The notes under the pieces: model-generated | Databases searched by the model: none | What the model was told of the DNA's origin: nothing | The model's input: only the letters and a program-made list of their open reading frames with translations | Position numbers and translations under genes: made by a program | In this document: piece by piece, positions 41,542-50,412 of the stretch | How positions within the stretch are numbered: position 1 is the stretch's first letter | Layout: every line of letters starts with the position of its first letter | NCBI RefSeq assembly: GCF_005144745.1 | Contig: NZ_SWKK01000003.1 | Coordinates: forward strand, 248,001-312,000 | DNA: 64,000 nt | Source of the DNA: Flavobacterium sp. ASW18X | GTDB lineage: Bacteria > Bacteroidota > Bacteroidia > Flavobacteriales > Flavobacteriaceae | Direction: 5' to 3'

Positions 41542-42702
41542 TTATTTTACCAGTCTTAGGCCAGTGTATTGCCACCTTAATTGTGGGTGAAAAAAATTTC
41601 TATAGGTGTGGCGTGTGTGTTTTATTGGGGTGGCTATAGAACCACCTCTGAGTACTTTTTGACTTACCATGAATTTGCCGTTGTATTCGCCCAAAGCCCC
41701 GTCTGCTTTTTTATAGTTTGGATAGGGTAGATAAGCACTTTCTGTCCATTCCCACCGGCTACCCCATTGTAGTTTGTCATTCGCAACTTCCCATTCAAAT
41801 TCTGTTGGCAGTCGTAAACCCTTCCATTGTGCAAAAGCGAAGGCTTCATAAAAGGAAATATGAGCTAAAGGTGCATTTAATTGAATTGGTTGTAGGCCTT
41901 GTAATGTATAATACTGCCAATTATCTGCTATCAAGTGCCAATAACTGGGAGCTTTAATATTGTTGCTGGTTATCCAATCCCATCCTTCTGCATGCCATAA
42001 GTCAAAACGTTCATAACCACCATCGGTTATAAATTCTAAAAATTCACCATTGGTTACTAACGTGTTTCTAATACTAAAATCATGTAGGTAGACTTTATGT
42101 CTACCCAATTCGTTATCATAACAAAAAGCATCGCCCTTGTGACCTATTTCATAAACTCCCTTATCAATAGAAATCCATTCCGTTTGTGTTGCATCAGGGG
42201 GATATTCGACAATCTTATCATCATAACTTGGCAATAGTGGATTGTTACCAAGAATGTACTTAATATCTGTTAGCAATAATTCTTGGTGTTGTTTTTCATG
42301 ATGAATGCCAATTTCTAAAAGTGCTATTACATCTTCAGTAATGGGGGCATCAAATAAAGTAGCAATGGCTTGGGTAACTTGCTCTCTATAGCTATAAATT
42401 TGAGAAACGGTTGGTCTACTTAAATTGCCACGGTTTGCACGTACCACTCGTTTGCCAACAGTTTCATAGTAGCTATTAAAGACAAATGAAAAATCCTCAT
42501 GATAGGTTTTGTAATTCTTTACGTGGGGTTTAAGGATAAACTCTTCAAAAAACCAAGTAGTATGGCCCAAATGCCATTTTGGTGGACTCACATCTGCTAT
42601 GGGTTGTACCACATAATCTTCTGTAGCTAGTGGTGCACAAAGTTTTTCGGATTGTTTTCTTGTTGCTAAGAAAAATTCCAGCATAGGGTGCATTGTGGGC
42701 AT
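41542..42702 (-). CDS. egtB: Ergothioneine biosynthesis sulfoxide synthase EgtB
   Basis: Iron enzyme that joins hercynine to a thiol donor. The 386-residue protein has an N-terminal DinB-like helical domain with iron ligands in KWHLGHTTW (about residue 43) and HHEKQHQE (about 133-140), then the FGE-sulfatase-like domain with RLPTEFEWEVA and a C-terminal TGLRLVK. Whether cysteine or gamma-glutamylcysteine is the donor cannot be read from sequence. It is the first gene of the egtB-egtD pair. Confidence 0.93.
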   Translation of the reverse strand: MPTMHPMLEFFLATRKQSEKLCAPLATEDYVVQPIADVSPPKWHLGHTTWFFEEFILKPHVKNYKTYHEDFSFVFNSYYETVGKRVVRANRGNLSRPTVSQIYSYREQVTQAIATLFDAPITEDVIALLEIGIHHEKQHQELLLTDIKYILGNNPLLPSYDDKIVEYPPDATQTEWISIDKGVYEIGHKGDAFCYDNELGRHKVYLHDFSIRNTLVTNGEFLEFITDGGYERFDLWHAEGWDWITSNNIKAPSYWHLIADNWQYYTLQGLQPIQLNAPLAHISFYEAFAFAQWKGLRLPTEFEWEVANDKLQWGSRWEWTESAYLPYPNYKKADGALGEYNGKFMVSQKVLRGGSIATPIKHTRHTYRNFFHPQLRWQYTGLRLVK

Positions 42703-42744
42703 GTATAGCGTTTTTTCTAAATATACGCATTAAATAGGGGGCTA

Positions 42745-44244
42745 CTACGCATTAGATATGTTATAAATTGGTAAAGAAAAGCTAAAAATGGTTCCCTCAT
42801 TGGGTTTGCTTAATACCTTGATGCTGGCATTATGCAGTTCTACAATTTTTCTTACAATGGCTAAACCTAGGCCGGCCCCTTCTTTTTCATGACTTTGTTT
42901 GGTTTGTCTGTAGCGTTCAAAAATTAAAGCCTGATTTTCTTCTGTGATACCAGGGCCGTCATCCTTTATTAAAATAGCAACTTCTTTATTGTTGTTGACT
43001 AATTGAAGTGTAACCGTGCCGTTTTCTGGCGTAAATTTTAGGGCATTGTCTATTAAGTTTTGGATGGCACGTTCTACCAAAGATATATCTGCAAATACCA
43101 GCGGCACGTTTTCTGGAATGTCCAGTGAAAATTGAATGTTCTTTTTCTGCGCCAATACTTCATAGTTGTTGCAAATGTCATGCGCCAATTCGCTTAATAA
43201 AAATGGTTCTTTTTTGGGGGTTATTTGCTTGGCTTCTAACTTGGAATACTCAAACAATTGGGCTATCATCTTAGATAATCGCTCGCCACTAGAACTTATA
43301 ATATCCATGTAGCGTTCTTTATCGCTTTCAGATAATTGTCCTTCTTTCATTTTCAAAGTTTCGATATAACCTTGTATTACGGATAAGGGCGTACGCAGGT
43401 CATGGCTAATATTGGCTATAAGTTCCCTACGCATGTTTTCTAAAGATTTTATGTGTTCCATATCTTTTAATATGGTATCTGCCATCTCGTTATAGGTGTT
43501 GGCAAGTCCGGTTAAATCGGTTTTGTGCTTGGCAGCAATTCGGTACTCTAAATCTCCTTGCTGAAAACGCTTGGCAGCATAGCTAATTTCCCGTAAGTTC
43601 TTGGTTAGATACCAAATACTAAGAATGCCTAAAAGTCCGGCAAAAAACAAGGTAAGGATAGAGATGCCCAAGCCCATTTTTTGTGCATATCCGCCAAACA
43701 ATAACGCTTTGGTATTACTGTAATCTTGCCCAGCTAAAATAATGTAGATATAGCCTTCTTTTCCGCCTTTAGAAAATTTGGCTGCAGAAAATATTTGTTC
43801 TTCTCCAGGACTTCTAGGATTGTCTCCTAGGATATAGCCATTTCCATTTTGAGCAATAAAAGTTTCAATTGGGGCTAAGGCAACTTGTTCTTGTTGTTTT
43901 TTGGGGTCACTATGGTCTAGAACAACAGAATACTGTACTTTTCCTTCCATATCTAACAGATAAACTTCTATAGCACGATTTATTCCCATCATATCGTGCA
44001 TAATGTCTCCAAACAAAGCTTTGTTTACATTGCCCAAACTATCTATGGGGCTTTCAGAAACAAATTTTTCGTCAATTAAATCTTGGGCTAAATTAGCGTG
44101 TAATCGTTGGGTGGTCTCGGATAAATAGTGATTAGAAAAATAAAATGTGGCCACCGTAAAACCAATACCGGCCAAAAGAAGTACCGCTAAGAAAGAAATT
44201 ATTAGTTTGGTAATAAGCCGGTTAGAGTAGAGATTTTCTTTCAT
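42745..44244 (-). CDS. Sensor histidine kinase
   Basis: A 499-residue membrane kinase. Two membrane helices (about 12-34 and 190-214) flank an extracytoplasmic sensor region of about 150 residues with no family I recognise. Then come HAMP (about 215-267), the dimerisation domain with phospho-acceptor His281 in ANISHDLRTPL, and the ATPase domain with N-box NLIDNALKFTP, G1 DDGPGI and G2 GAGLGLAIV. It overlaps the response regulator gene by four bases. The five-repeat lipoprotein diverges from the pair and may be a target. Confidence 0.94.
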   Translation of the reverse strand: MKENLYSNRLITKLIISFLAVLLLAGIGFTVATFYFSNHYLSETTQRLHANLAQDLIDEKFVSESPIDSLGNVNKALFGDIMHDMMGINRAIEVYLLDMEGKVQYSVVLDHSDPKKQQEQVALAPIETFIAQNGNGYILGDNPRSPGEEQIFSAAKFSKGGKEGYIYIILAGQDYSNTKALLFGGYAQKMGLGISILTLFFAGLLGILSIWYLTKNLREISYAAKRFQQGDLEYRIAAKHKTDLTGLANTYNEMADTILKDMEHIKSLENMRRELIANISHDLRTPLSVIQGYIETLKMKEGQLSESDKERYMDIISSSGERLSKMIAQLFEYSKLEAKQITPKKEPFLLSELAHDICNNYEVLAQKKNIQFSLDIPENVPLVFADISLVERAIQNLIDNALKFTPENGTVTLQLVNNNKEVAILIKDDGPGITEENQALIFERYRQTKQSHEKEGAGLGLAIVRKIVELHNASIKVLSKPNEGTIFSFSLPIYNISNA

Positions 44245-44945
44245 ACTTCTTCATTGAATTTATAGCCAACACCCCAAGAGGTTAAAATATATCTTGGATT
44301 GCCCATGTCTGGCTCTATTTTAGAGCGCAATCTGTTAATGTGTGAGTTTACCGTATGCTCATAACCCTGAAAATCATAACCCCAAATAAGGTTAAGTAGC
44401 TTGGTACGGTCATAACTTTTACCGGGATTGCTAGACAGTAACACTAGTAAGTCAAACTCTTTAGGGCTTAAGTCTATTTTTTTGTCTTTTAGGGTAACTT
44501 TCCTGTATTCTAAGTCTACTGCTAGTTCTCCAAAGGTCATTTTTTTGGTTTCCTTAGTTATAGGTGCTACGGGAGCACTCATATTACCGCGTCTAAAAAT
44601 GGCTTTTACACGTGCCAAGAATTCTCGTATGCTAAAGGGTTTAGTTAGGTAGTCGTCTGCGCCCATTTCCAAACCTAGTACCTTGTCTATTTCTTCAGAT
44701 TTTGCCGTTAGCATTAAAATAGGACTATTTAGTTGTGCGGCACGTAGTCTTCTGCAAATTTCTATTCCGTCTAGTTCTGGTAACATTACATCTAAAACAA
44801 TAAGGTCTGGCTTAAGAGATAAAGCTTTTTCCAAACCTTTTATCCCTTTTGTGGCGGTTTCCACTTGGCAGTCCAAGTCTTTTAAATGGAGTTCTAATAA
44901 ATGAATAATTTCCGGGTCGTCCTCTATAATCAATACCTGCTTCAT
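44241..44945 (-). CDS. OmpR/PhoB-type response regulator
   Basis: A 234-residue regulator. The receiver domain has acidic pair EDD (residues 8-10), phospho-acceptor Asp52 in IVLDVMLP, and the lysine in DDYLTKPFS. The C-terminal winged helix (about 135-234) has LSPKEFDLLVLLSSNPG and the HTVNSHINRLRSKIE recognition helix. The start is ATG 44945 (MKQVLIIEDD); an ATG at 44963 adds six residues. Cognate of the overlapping histidine kinase. Confidence 0.95.
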   Translation of the reverse strand: MKQVLIIEDDPEIIHLLELHLKDLDCQVETATKGIKGLEKALSLKPDLIVLDVMLPELDGIEICRRLRAAQLNSPILMLTAKSEEIDKVLGLEMGADDYLTKPFSIREFLARVKAIFRRGNMSAPVAPITKETKKMTFGELAVDLEYRKVTLKDKKIDLSPKEFDLLVLLSSNPGKSYDRTKLLNLIWGYDFQGYEHTVNSHINRLRSKIEPDMGNPRYILTSWGVGYKFNEEV

Positions 44946-45166
44946 ACGGGCTAAATAAGACATAATATTTCACAAAAAGTTCACAAGTCCACAAGGCATT
45001 GTGATGGTTTGTGATAAAATAGTCGCACTTTTCTTAAAAGGCTAACAATTTGATATTAAGATAGGCATTAAAGTGTTGAAAATCAACATGTAATAAATTT
45101 TGAAATTTCTGTGAAGAGTTTGCAATCTGTGGTGGGTTCCTTTGTCAAAACTTAAAAATTATAACA

Positions 45167-46909
45167 ATGAACCACTTTAAATCATTATGGCTAATAGCAA
45201 TATTGGCCTTAGTCGTAGTCTCGTGTTCAGATGACGATGATAGTACTACGACACTAGAAAATTTAGAAGCTGGCACACTAGCTGGCGGTCCTTTTAACTT
45301 TACGGTAGATGGTGTGCCAGATATGGTGAGCGGAATAACCTTAGACAATTTTACTGGACAAGGAGATGTACAGTCTTTTGTGATTACCGACGACGCTAAG
45401 AACATTTTGGGCTTACCGCCAACTTTTGAAGCCTTAGAAGGTGTGGATTTTGATGGGGCAGGAGAAGGTGTATGCTATATTTACCATATTACCTACCAAA
45501 CGGGTTTAACAGGTTTGGAAACCGAACAAAATTTAGACGATTTAGATGGCACGTTTGATTTATCCAACTTTATTGTTGTAAATCGTGGCGGTCTTAACGC
45601 CGGAATGTTATCTGGCGGACCGTACGAATTTGTTGTAGATGGTTTACCAGATATGGTTTCAGAAATTGCATTGGATGCAGCAAATGTAACCGGCGATAAC
45701 CAAACGTATGTAATTACAGATGATGCTAAAAATATCTTGGGTTTGCCACCAACCTTAGAAGCAGTGATGGGGGTAGATTTTGATGGGGCTGGTGTTGGTT
45801 CTTGTTACATTTATCACCTAACGTATTCCGCAGAATTAGGCGGATTGGAGCAAGGTGGTAACCTAGATAATCTTACTGGGCAATTTGCCGTGTCTAACTT
45901 TGTTGTAGTAGATAGAGTTGGGCTGAATGCAGGCGCATTAAGTGGAGGTCCTTATAATTTTGTGGTAGATGGTATGCCAGACATGGTGTCTGCTATTGCT
46001 TTGGACGAGACGGACCTAAATGGTGAAAATCAAACCTATGTAATCACAGACGATGCTAAAAATATTCTAGGATTGCCACCGACTTTAGAAGCAGTAATGG
46101 GTGTAGATTTTGATGGAGCTGGCGTAGGTTCTTGTTACATTTACCATGTTACATATACTTCTGGTATAGAAGGTTTGGAGCAAGGCGGTAATCTAGAAAC
46201 CTTATCTGGTTCTTTTGCGGTGTCTAACTTTGTAACAGTAAACAGAAACGCATTAAACGCAGGTATCCTTTCTGGCGGACCGTTTATGTTTTCTGTAGAT
46301 GGGACTGCCGATAGGGTTAGCGGTATTACTTTGGACGAAACTCAGCTAACAGGTAGCAATCAAGGTTATGTAATTACAGATGCAGACCTAAATATTCTAG
46401 GTTTACCGCCAACATTAGAAGACGTAGAAGGGGTGGATTTTGATGGCGCAGGCATAGGACTTTGTTTAATATGGCACATAACCTATGAAGATGGTATTGT
46501 GGGATTGGAAGCTGGAGCAAATGCAGCCGATTTGGATGGTTTTTTTGCGTTATCTAATAGCGTAAGTGTATATAGAAATCCAAATGCTGGAGTTATTTCT
46601 GGTGGTCCTTTTACCTTTCAAGTAGATGGTAACCCAGATATGGTAAGCGGTATTAGCTTGGATAGTAGTGCTGCCACAGGAAGTAACAGTACTTGGGTAA
46701 TTACAGACGACCAAGGTAATATCTTAGGCTTGCCACCAACATTGGCAGCGGTAGAAGGTGTAGACTTTGATGGTGCTGGTACAGGCGTTTGTCTAATCTG
46801 GTATATGCGTTATGAAGACGGTTTAACAGGCTTGGAAATGGGTAGTAATGTAGACGATTTGGAAGGTTTGTACGGACTTTCTAATAGTATAACCGTAACA
46901 CGAAACTAA
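45167..46909 (+). CDS. Surface lipoprotein built of five tandem ~110-residue repeats
   Basis: A 580-residue lipoprotein. The signal peptide ends in lipobox LVVVSC (Cys20), followed by SDDDD, an acidic stretch typical of Bacteroidota surface lipoproteins. The rest is five tandem repeats of 109-110 residues. Each has a GGPxxFxVDG start, a VITD segment, NILGLPPT, GVDFDGAG, then a single cysteine in CYIYH or CLIWH, and closes with LSN/VSNxxxVxR. Repeats 2 and 3 are nearly identical; 4 and 5 form a second subgroup. It diverges from a two-component system. Function unknown; adhesion or carbohydrate binding is only a guess. Similar units occur, as I recall, in large Bacteroidota surface proteins. 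Confidence 0.85.
   Translation: MNHFKSLWLIAILALVVVSCSDDDDSTTTLENLEAGTLAGGPFNFTVDGVPDMVSGITLDNFTGQGDVQSFVITDDAKNILGLPPTFEALEGVDFDGAGEGVCYIYHITYQTGLTGLETEQNLDDLDGTFDLSNFIVVNRGGLNAGMLSGGPYEFVVDGLPDMVSEIALDAANVTGDNQTYVITDDAKNILGLPPTLEAVMGVDFDGAGVGSCYIYHLTYSAELGGLEQGGNLDNLTGQFAVSNFVVVDRVGLNAGALSGGPYNFVVDGMPDMVSAIALDETDLNGENQTYVITDDAKNILGLPPTLEAVMGVDFDGAGVGSCYIYHVTYTSGIEGLEQGGNLETLSGSFAVSNFVTVNRNALNAGILSGGPFMFSVDGTADRVSGITLDETQLTGSNQGYVITDADLNILGLPPTLEDVEGVDFDGAGIGLCLIWHITYEDGIVGLEAGANAADLDGFFALSNSVSVYRNPNAGVISGGPFTFQVDGNPDMVSGISLDSSAATGSNSTWVITDDQGNILGLPPTLAAVEGVDFDGAGTGVCLIWYMRYEDGLTGLEMGSNVDDLEGLYGLSNSITVTRN
45263..46906 (+). repeat. Five direct coding repeats of 327-330 bp
   Basis: Units begin at 45263, 45593, 45923, 46253 and 46580. 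The first three are exactly 330 bp apart, the last two are 327 bp. All stay in frame. DNA similarity is highest between units 2 and 3, including the stretch for NILGLPPTLEAVMGVDFDG. Confidence 0.88.
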
Positions 46910-46954
46910 TTGCTATGGAAAAGAATGGTCTTTTCTAAGTGTTTTGTTTATTTA

Positions 46955-46984
46955 AAAAGCCCAAACCATTCGGTTTGGGCTTAT
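46955..46984. terminator. Bidirectional terminator between the repeat lipoprotein and thyA
   Basis: Stem AAGCCCAAACC/GGTTTGGGCTT, loop ATTC, with a T-rich flank on the minus strand and TTATGTATTT on the plus strand. Confidence 0.78.
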
Positions 46985-46988
46985 GTAT

Positions 46989-47813
46989 TTATACGGCCAC
47001 GGCACCTTTAATATGTGGGTATGGGTCGTAATTTTTTAGGGTAAAATCTTCAAACGTAAAGTCAAATATGTCTTTAACGTCTAGATTTAATTCCATTGTG
47101 GGTAAAGGTCTAGGTTCTCTACTTAATTGTAGTTCTACCTGTTCCATGTGGTTGTTATAAATATGTGCGTCTCCAAAGGTGTGGATAAATTCCCCAGCTT
47201 CGTAACCACAAACTTGAGCCATCATCATTGTGAACAAGGCATAAGATGCAATATTGAAAGGTACTCCAAGAAAGATGTCTGCACTACGTTGATACAACTG
47301 GCAACTTAATTTACCGTTGGCTACGTAAAATTGAAAAAAGGCATGGCAAGGCGGTAAAGCTGCTTTACCATTGGCTACATTTTCTGAGAAAGATACAGAA
47401 GTATTTGGCATAACACTTGGATTCCAAGCAGAAACCAACATTCTACGGCTATTGGGGTTGTTCTTTAAGGTATCAATTACCTCTTTGATTTGGTCAATCT
47501 CTTCACTATTCCAGTTGCGCCATTGGTGCCCATAAACAGGACCAAGGTTACCATTTTCATCTGCCCATTCATTCCAAATACGTACGCCGTTTTCTTGTAA
47601 ATAGGCAATGTTTGTATCACCTTTTAAAAACCAAAGTAGCTCGTGTATAATTGATTTTAAGTGCAATTTTTTTGTGGTCACCATAGGGAAACCCTCTTGT
47701 AAATCAAATCGCATTTGGTAACCAAAAACACTTAAAGTTCCGGTGCCCGTTCTATCTCCTTTTTGATTGCCCTCTGCAAGGACATGTTTTAATAAATCGT
47801 GGTATTGTTTCAT
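46989..47813 (-). CDS. thyA: Thymidylate synthase
   Basis: Methylates dUMP to dTMP with methylene-tetrahydrofolate. The 274-residue protein shows the catalytic cysteine in [12 protein letters not shown], the phosphate-binding arginines in [13 protein letters not shown] and the SRRM loop, and the GDAHIYNNH motif. Its length is normal for the ThyA class. It has a long upstream gap of 414 bases after the nucleoside transporter gene. Confidence 0.97.
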   Translation of the reverse strand: MKQYHDLLKHVLAEGNQKGDRTGTGTLSVFGYQMRFDLQEGFPMVTTKKLHLKSIIHELLWFLKGDTNIAYLQENGVRIWNEWADENGNLGPVYGHQWRNWNSEEIDQIKEVIDTLKNNPNSRRMLVSAWNPSVMPNTSVSFSENVANGKAALPPCHAFFQFYVANGKLSCQLYQRSADIFLGVPFNIASYALFTMMMAQVCGYEAGEFIHTFGDAHIYNNHMEQVELQLSREPRPLPTMELNLDVKDIFDFTFEDFTLKNYDPYPHIKGAVAV

Positions 47814-48227
47814 AAAAAGCGCTCTACTGTCTCATGTATAGATAAGACTTTAAACTAAAAATAAAAGTAGCGGATAATTCAACCTAAATTCATTTTTGTT
47901 CTAAAGTATTATACACTTTTTATTAACGAGAAATGGTGCTGACAAAGCTTAGGCAAGGAAGATGGAATGGAGCGATTTTGTAGGATAGGTAAAAGGGAGG
48001 TTTTTAAAAATCCTGATGTCCTTTTTTTCCTATTGATTGACCATTGATTTTTATTCAAACTTCTTGTAAAAAAACAGATTTTAAAGGCATAGCGTAGCGG
48101 TTTCTCTCAAAATATCGATTACAATCTAGAATAGCCGCATTATTCCGAGTGAAAAGACCCCAAAAAAATCGGATTTAATAGTTTTTCTAATTGGGCTTTG
48201 GTACGTAAATAAACCAAGTACTTACAA
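47814..48227. other. 414-base intergenic region upstream of thyA, nothing certain seen
   Basis: No long open frame, tRNA or clear terminator was found. It holds a purine-rich stretch (about 47945-48000), short homopolymer runs, and the AGCGTAGCGG motif near 48091-48100. The minus strand here should contain the thyA leader and the nupC 3' end. A small RNA or degraded remnant is possible but not supported. Confidence 0.4.
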
Positions 48228-49679
48228 TTAACCTAAAATCATGCCGGCAATGGTGGCAGAAAGTAGGGACGCTAAGGAGCCACCTAGAACCGCTTTCATG
48301 CCAAATTCGGATAAGGTTTTTCGTTGTCCCGGTGCTAAAGAACCAATACCTCCAATTTGGATGCCTATGGAAGCAAAATTAGCAAAACCACAAAGCATAT
48401 AAGTGGCCATGATTACCGATTTGTTATATGTGAAATGAGCACTGCTCGCTACATTTTTCAATTCTGCTAGTTGTATATATCCAATAAACTCACTTGCTGC
48501 GAGTTTGATTCCTAGTAATTGCCCCATTAGCATTACGTCCTCATTACTAACACCAATAAGCCACATTAAGGGGGCAAATATGGTACCTAGAATAGCCTCT
48601 AAAGAAAATGAATCGTAGGGAGTGTTAGCTGCTATCCAGGTATTTAGTGTAGTGTACTCGCCAACGCTACCTAGTATGCCGTTAATCATGGCAATAAAAG
48701 CAACGAATACTAAAAGCATTGCGCCCACGTTCACAGCTAGTTTTAAACCTTCTGTAGTACCATTGGCAATGGCATCTAAAAAGTTAGCCCCAATGCGTTC
48801 TTGAGATACCTGTACGTCTGTATTAATGCTTTCTGTTTGGGGATATAATATTTTAGATATAACGATAGCTCCAGGTGCAGCCATAACAGAGGCAGCTAAT
48901 AGGTGTTTGGCAAAAACCAAACGTAAAGCGGGGTCGTCACCTCCTAAGAATCCAATATAAGCAGCTAAAACGGCACCAGCTACCGTGGCCATGCCGCCAA
49001 CCATTACTAAAAGAATTTCTGACTTATTCATTTTTTCTAAATAAGCCTTGATAAGTAATGGAGCTTCCGTCTGACCTAAAAAGATGTTTCCTGCAATAGA
49101 TAAGCTTTCTGCGCCAGAGATACCTAAGGATTTGGTTAATAACCAAGCCAATGCTTTGACCACTTTTTGTATTACTCCTAAATAAAACAACACAGAGGTT
49201 AAAGCAGAAAAGAAAATGATGGTCGGTAGAACTTGAAAGGCAAAAATGAACCCGAAGGTATCCATATCTACCACAAGGCCTTCAAATAAAAATTGACTCC
49301 CAGCTCGGGTAAAATCTAGAATGGAAACAAAAACTTCGCCGATGGTTTCAAAAACCAACTGCACAAAAGATACTTTTAGAACTCCTATGGCAATGATTAG
49401 TTGTATGGCTAAGCCAATACCTACTGTTTTCCAATTTATGGCTCTTTTATTGGCACTGAATAAAAAGGCAATTATAACTAGCGCGGCCATGCCCAACATT
49501 CCTCTTAACAAAGTGGATAAAGAAAAACCTTGGTTAGGCACCAATTGGTTTTCTGTGCTGTTTAAGCCAATGGTAGTGGCGGTGTTGGCAAGGCTATCTG
49601 CCACAACGGGCTCTTGTGCCACCAACTGTGAACTTAGAAGTCCTAGTATGATGAAGCACCAAAACTTGGCTGGTTTCAT
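48228..49679 (-). CDS. nupC: NupC/CNT-type concentrative nucleoside transporter with N-terminal extension
   Basis: Imports nucleosides with sodium or protons. The 483-residue protein has the CNT core of about ten helices with GQTEAPLLIKAYL, GGMATVAGAVLAAYIG and SNEDVMLMGQLLG motifs. Before the core is a signal peptide (MKPAKFWCFIILGLLSSQLVA) and a 30-residue polar stretch, an N-terminal extension common in Bacteroidota CNT proteins. It starts 12 bases after the bifunctional nuclease gene and precedes thyA on the same strand. Confidence 0.92.
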   Translation of the reverse strand: MKPAKFWCFIILGLLSSQLVAQEPVVADSLANTATTIGLNSTENQLVPNQGFSLSTLLRGMLGMAALVIIAFLFSANKRAINWKTVGIGLAIQLIIAIGVLKVSFVQLVFETIGEVFVSILDFTRAGSQFLFEGLVVDMDTFGFIFAFQVLPTIIFFSALTSVLFYLGVIQKVVKALAWLLTKSLGISGAESLSIAGNIFLGQTEAPLLIKAYLEKMNKSEILLVMVGGMATVAGAVLAAYIGFLGGDDPALRLVFAKHLLAASVMAAPGAIVISKILYPQTESINTDVQVSQERIGANFLDAIANGTTEGLKLAVNVGAMLLVFVAFIAMINGILGSVGEYTTLNTWIAANTPYDSFSLEAILGTIFAPLMWLIGVSNEDVMLMGQLLGIKLAASEFIGYIQLAELKNVASSAHFTYNKSVIMATYMLCGFANFASIGIQIGGIGSLAPGQRKTLSEFGMKAVLGGSLASLLSATIAGMILG

Positions 49680-49691
49680 ATAAAATGGAAG

Positions 49692-50321
49692 TTATTTTCT
49701 TTTAGAAATTTCGTCTCTTAATTGGGCTGCTTTTTCATAGTCCTCTTTGGCAACCGCTTTGTCCAATTCTTGGTGTAGTTCTTCCAAGGTCATTTCTCTG
49801 TAGGCACCGCTAGGATTAGAATCTATCTCTACAGTTTCTCCTTCTTGCAGAATTTCGTCTACCATAATACTGTCATCACTTTCGTTCTCTTCCTTATCTT
49901 GATTAGAGAACTTTAAAAAGATGCCTGCCTTATCTAAAATGGTTTTATAGGTAAAAATAGGGGCGTTGAAACGCAAGGCTAAAGCAATGGCATCACTGGT
50001 GCGTGCGTCTACAATTTCTTCGTGGCCGTCTCTTTCGCTAATAATGCTAGAATAGAATACGCCATCAACCAATTTATGAATGATTACTTGCTTTACAAGG
50101 ATGCCAAACCGATCGCAAAAATTCTTAAATAAATCGTGGGTTAGTGGTCTTGGAGGCTTAATTTCCTTCTCTAGGGCAATGGCAATAGACTGGGCTTCAA
50201 AAGCACCAATAACAATTGGGAGTTTACGGTCTCCTTCAACTTCATTTAAAATAAGGGCGTACGCGCCGTTTTGTGTTTGGCTGTAAGATATTCCCTTAAT
50301 CTTTAATCGTACTAAACTCAT
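49692..50321 (-). CDS. Bifunctional nuclease (DUF151) with UVR motif
   Basis: A 209-residue protein with the bifunctional nuclease domain (DUF151; about residues 1-135), including YALILNE, LPIVIGAFEAQSIAIALE and RTSDAIALALRFNAPI. The C-terminal 40 residues hold a UvrB/UvrC-type helix pair (LDKAVAKEDYEKAAQLRDEI). Plant and bacterial members show RNase and DNase activity in one report I know of. It is 12 bases upstream of nupC and follows the etfA terminator. Confidence 0.88.
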   Translation of the reverse strand: MSLVRLKIKGISYSQTQNGAYALILNEVEGDRKLPIVIGAFEAQSIAIALEKEIKPPRPLTHDLFKNFCDRFGILVKQVIIHKLVDGVFYSSIISERDGHEEIVDARTSDAIALALRFNAPIFTYKTILDKAGIFLKFSNQDKEENESDDSIMVDEILQEGETVEIDSNPSGAYREMTLEELHQELDKAVAKEDYEKAAQLRDEISKRK

Positions 50322-50340
50322 ATTAACTTTTGCCTAAAAT

Positions 50341-50390
50341 AAAAGTGGCTGTTCAAAAATATGGCCTAAACCGAATCTGAACAGCCGCTT
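50341..50390 (-). terminator. Terminator after etfBA
   Basis: Stem AGTGGCTGTTC/GAACAGCCGCT (one G-U pair) with a 24-base loop, followed on the minus strand by TTTTATTTT. Confidence 0.65.
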
Positions 50391-50412
50391 CCAAAAGGCA
50401 AATTAACAAAAT

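Noticed and set aside
45263-46906. CRISPR or intergenic repeat array
   Set aside because: Units are 327-330 bp, in frame and coding; there are no short repeats with unique spacers.
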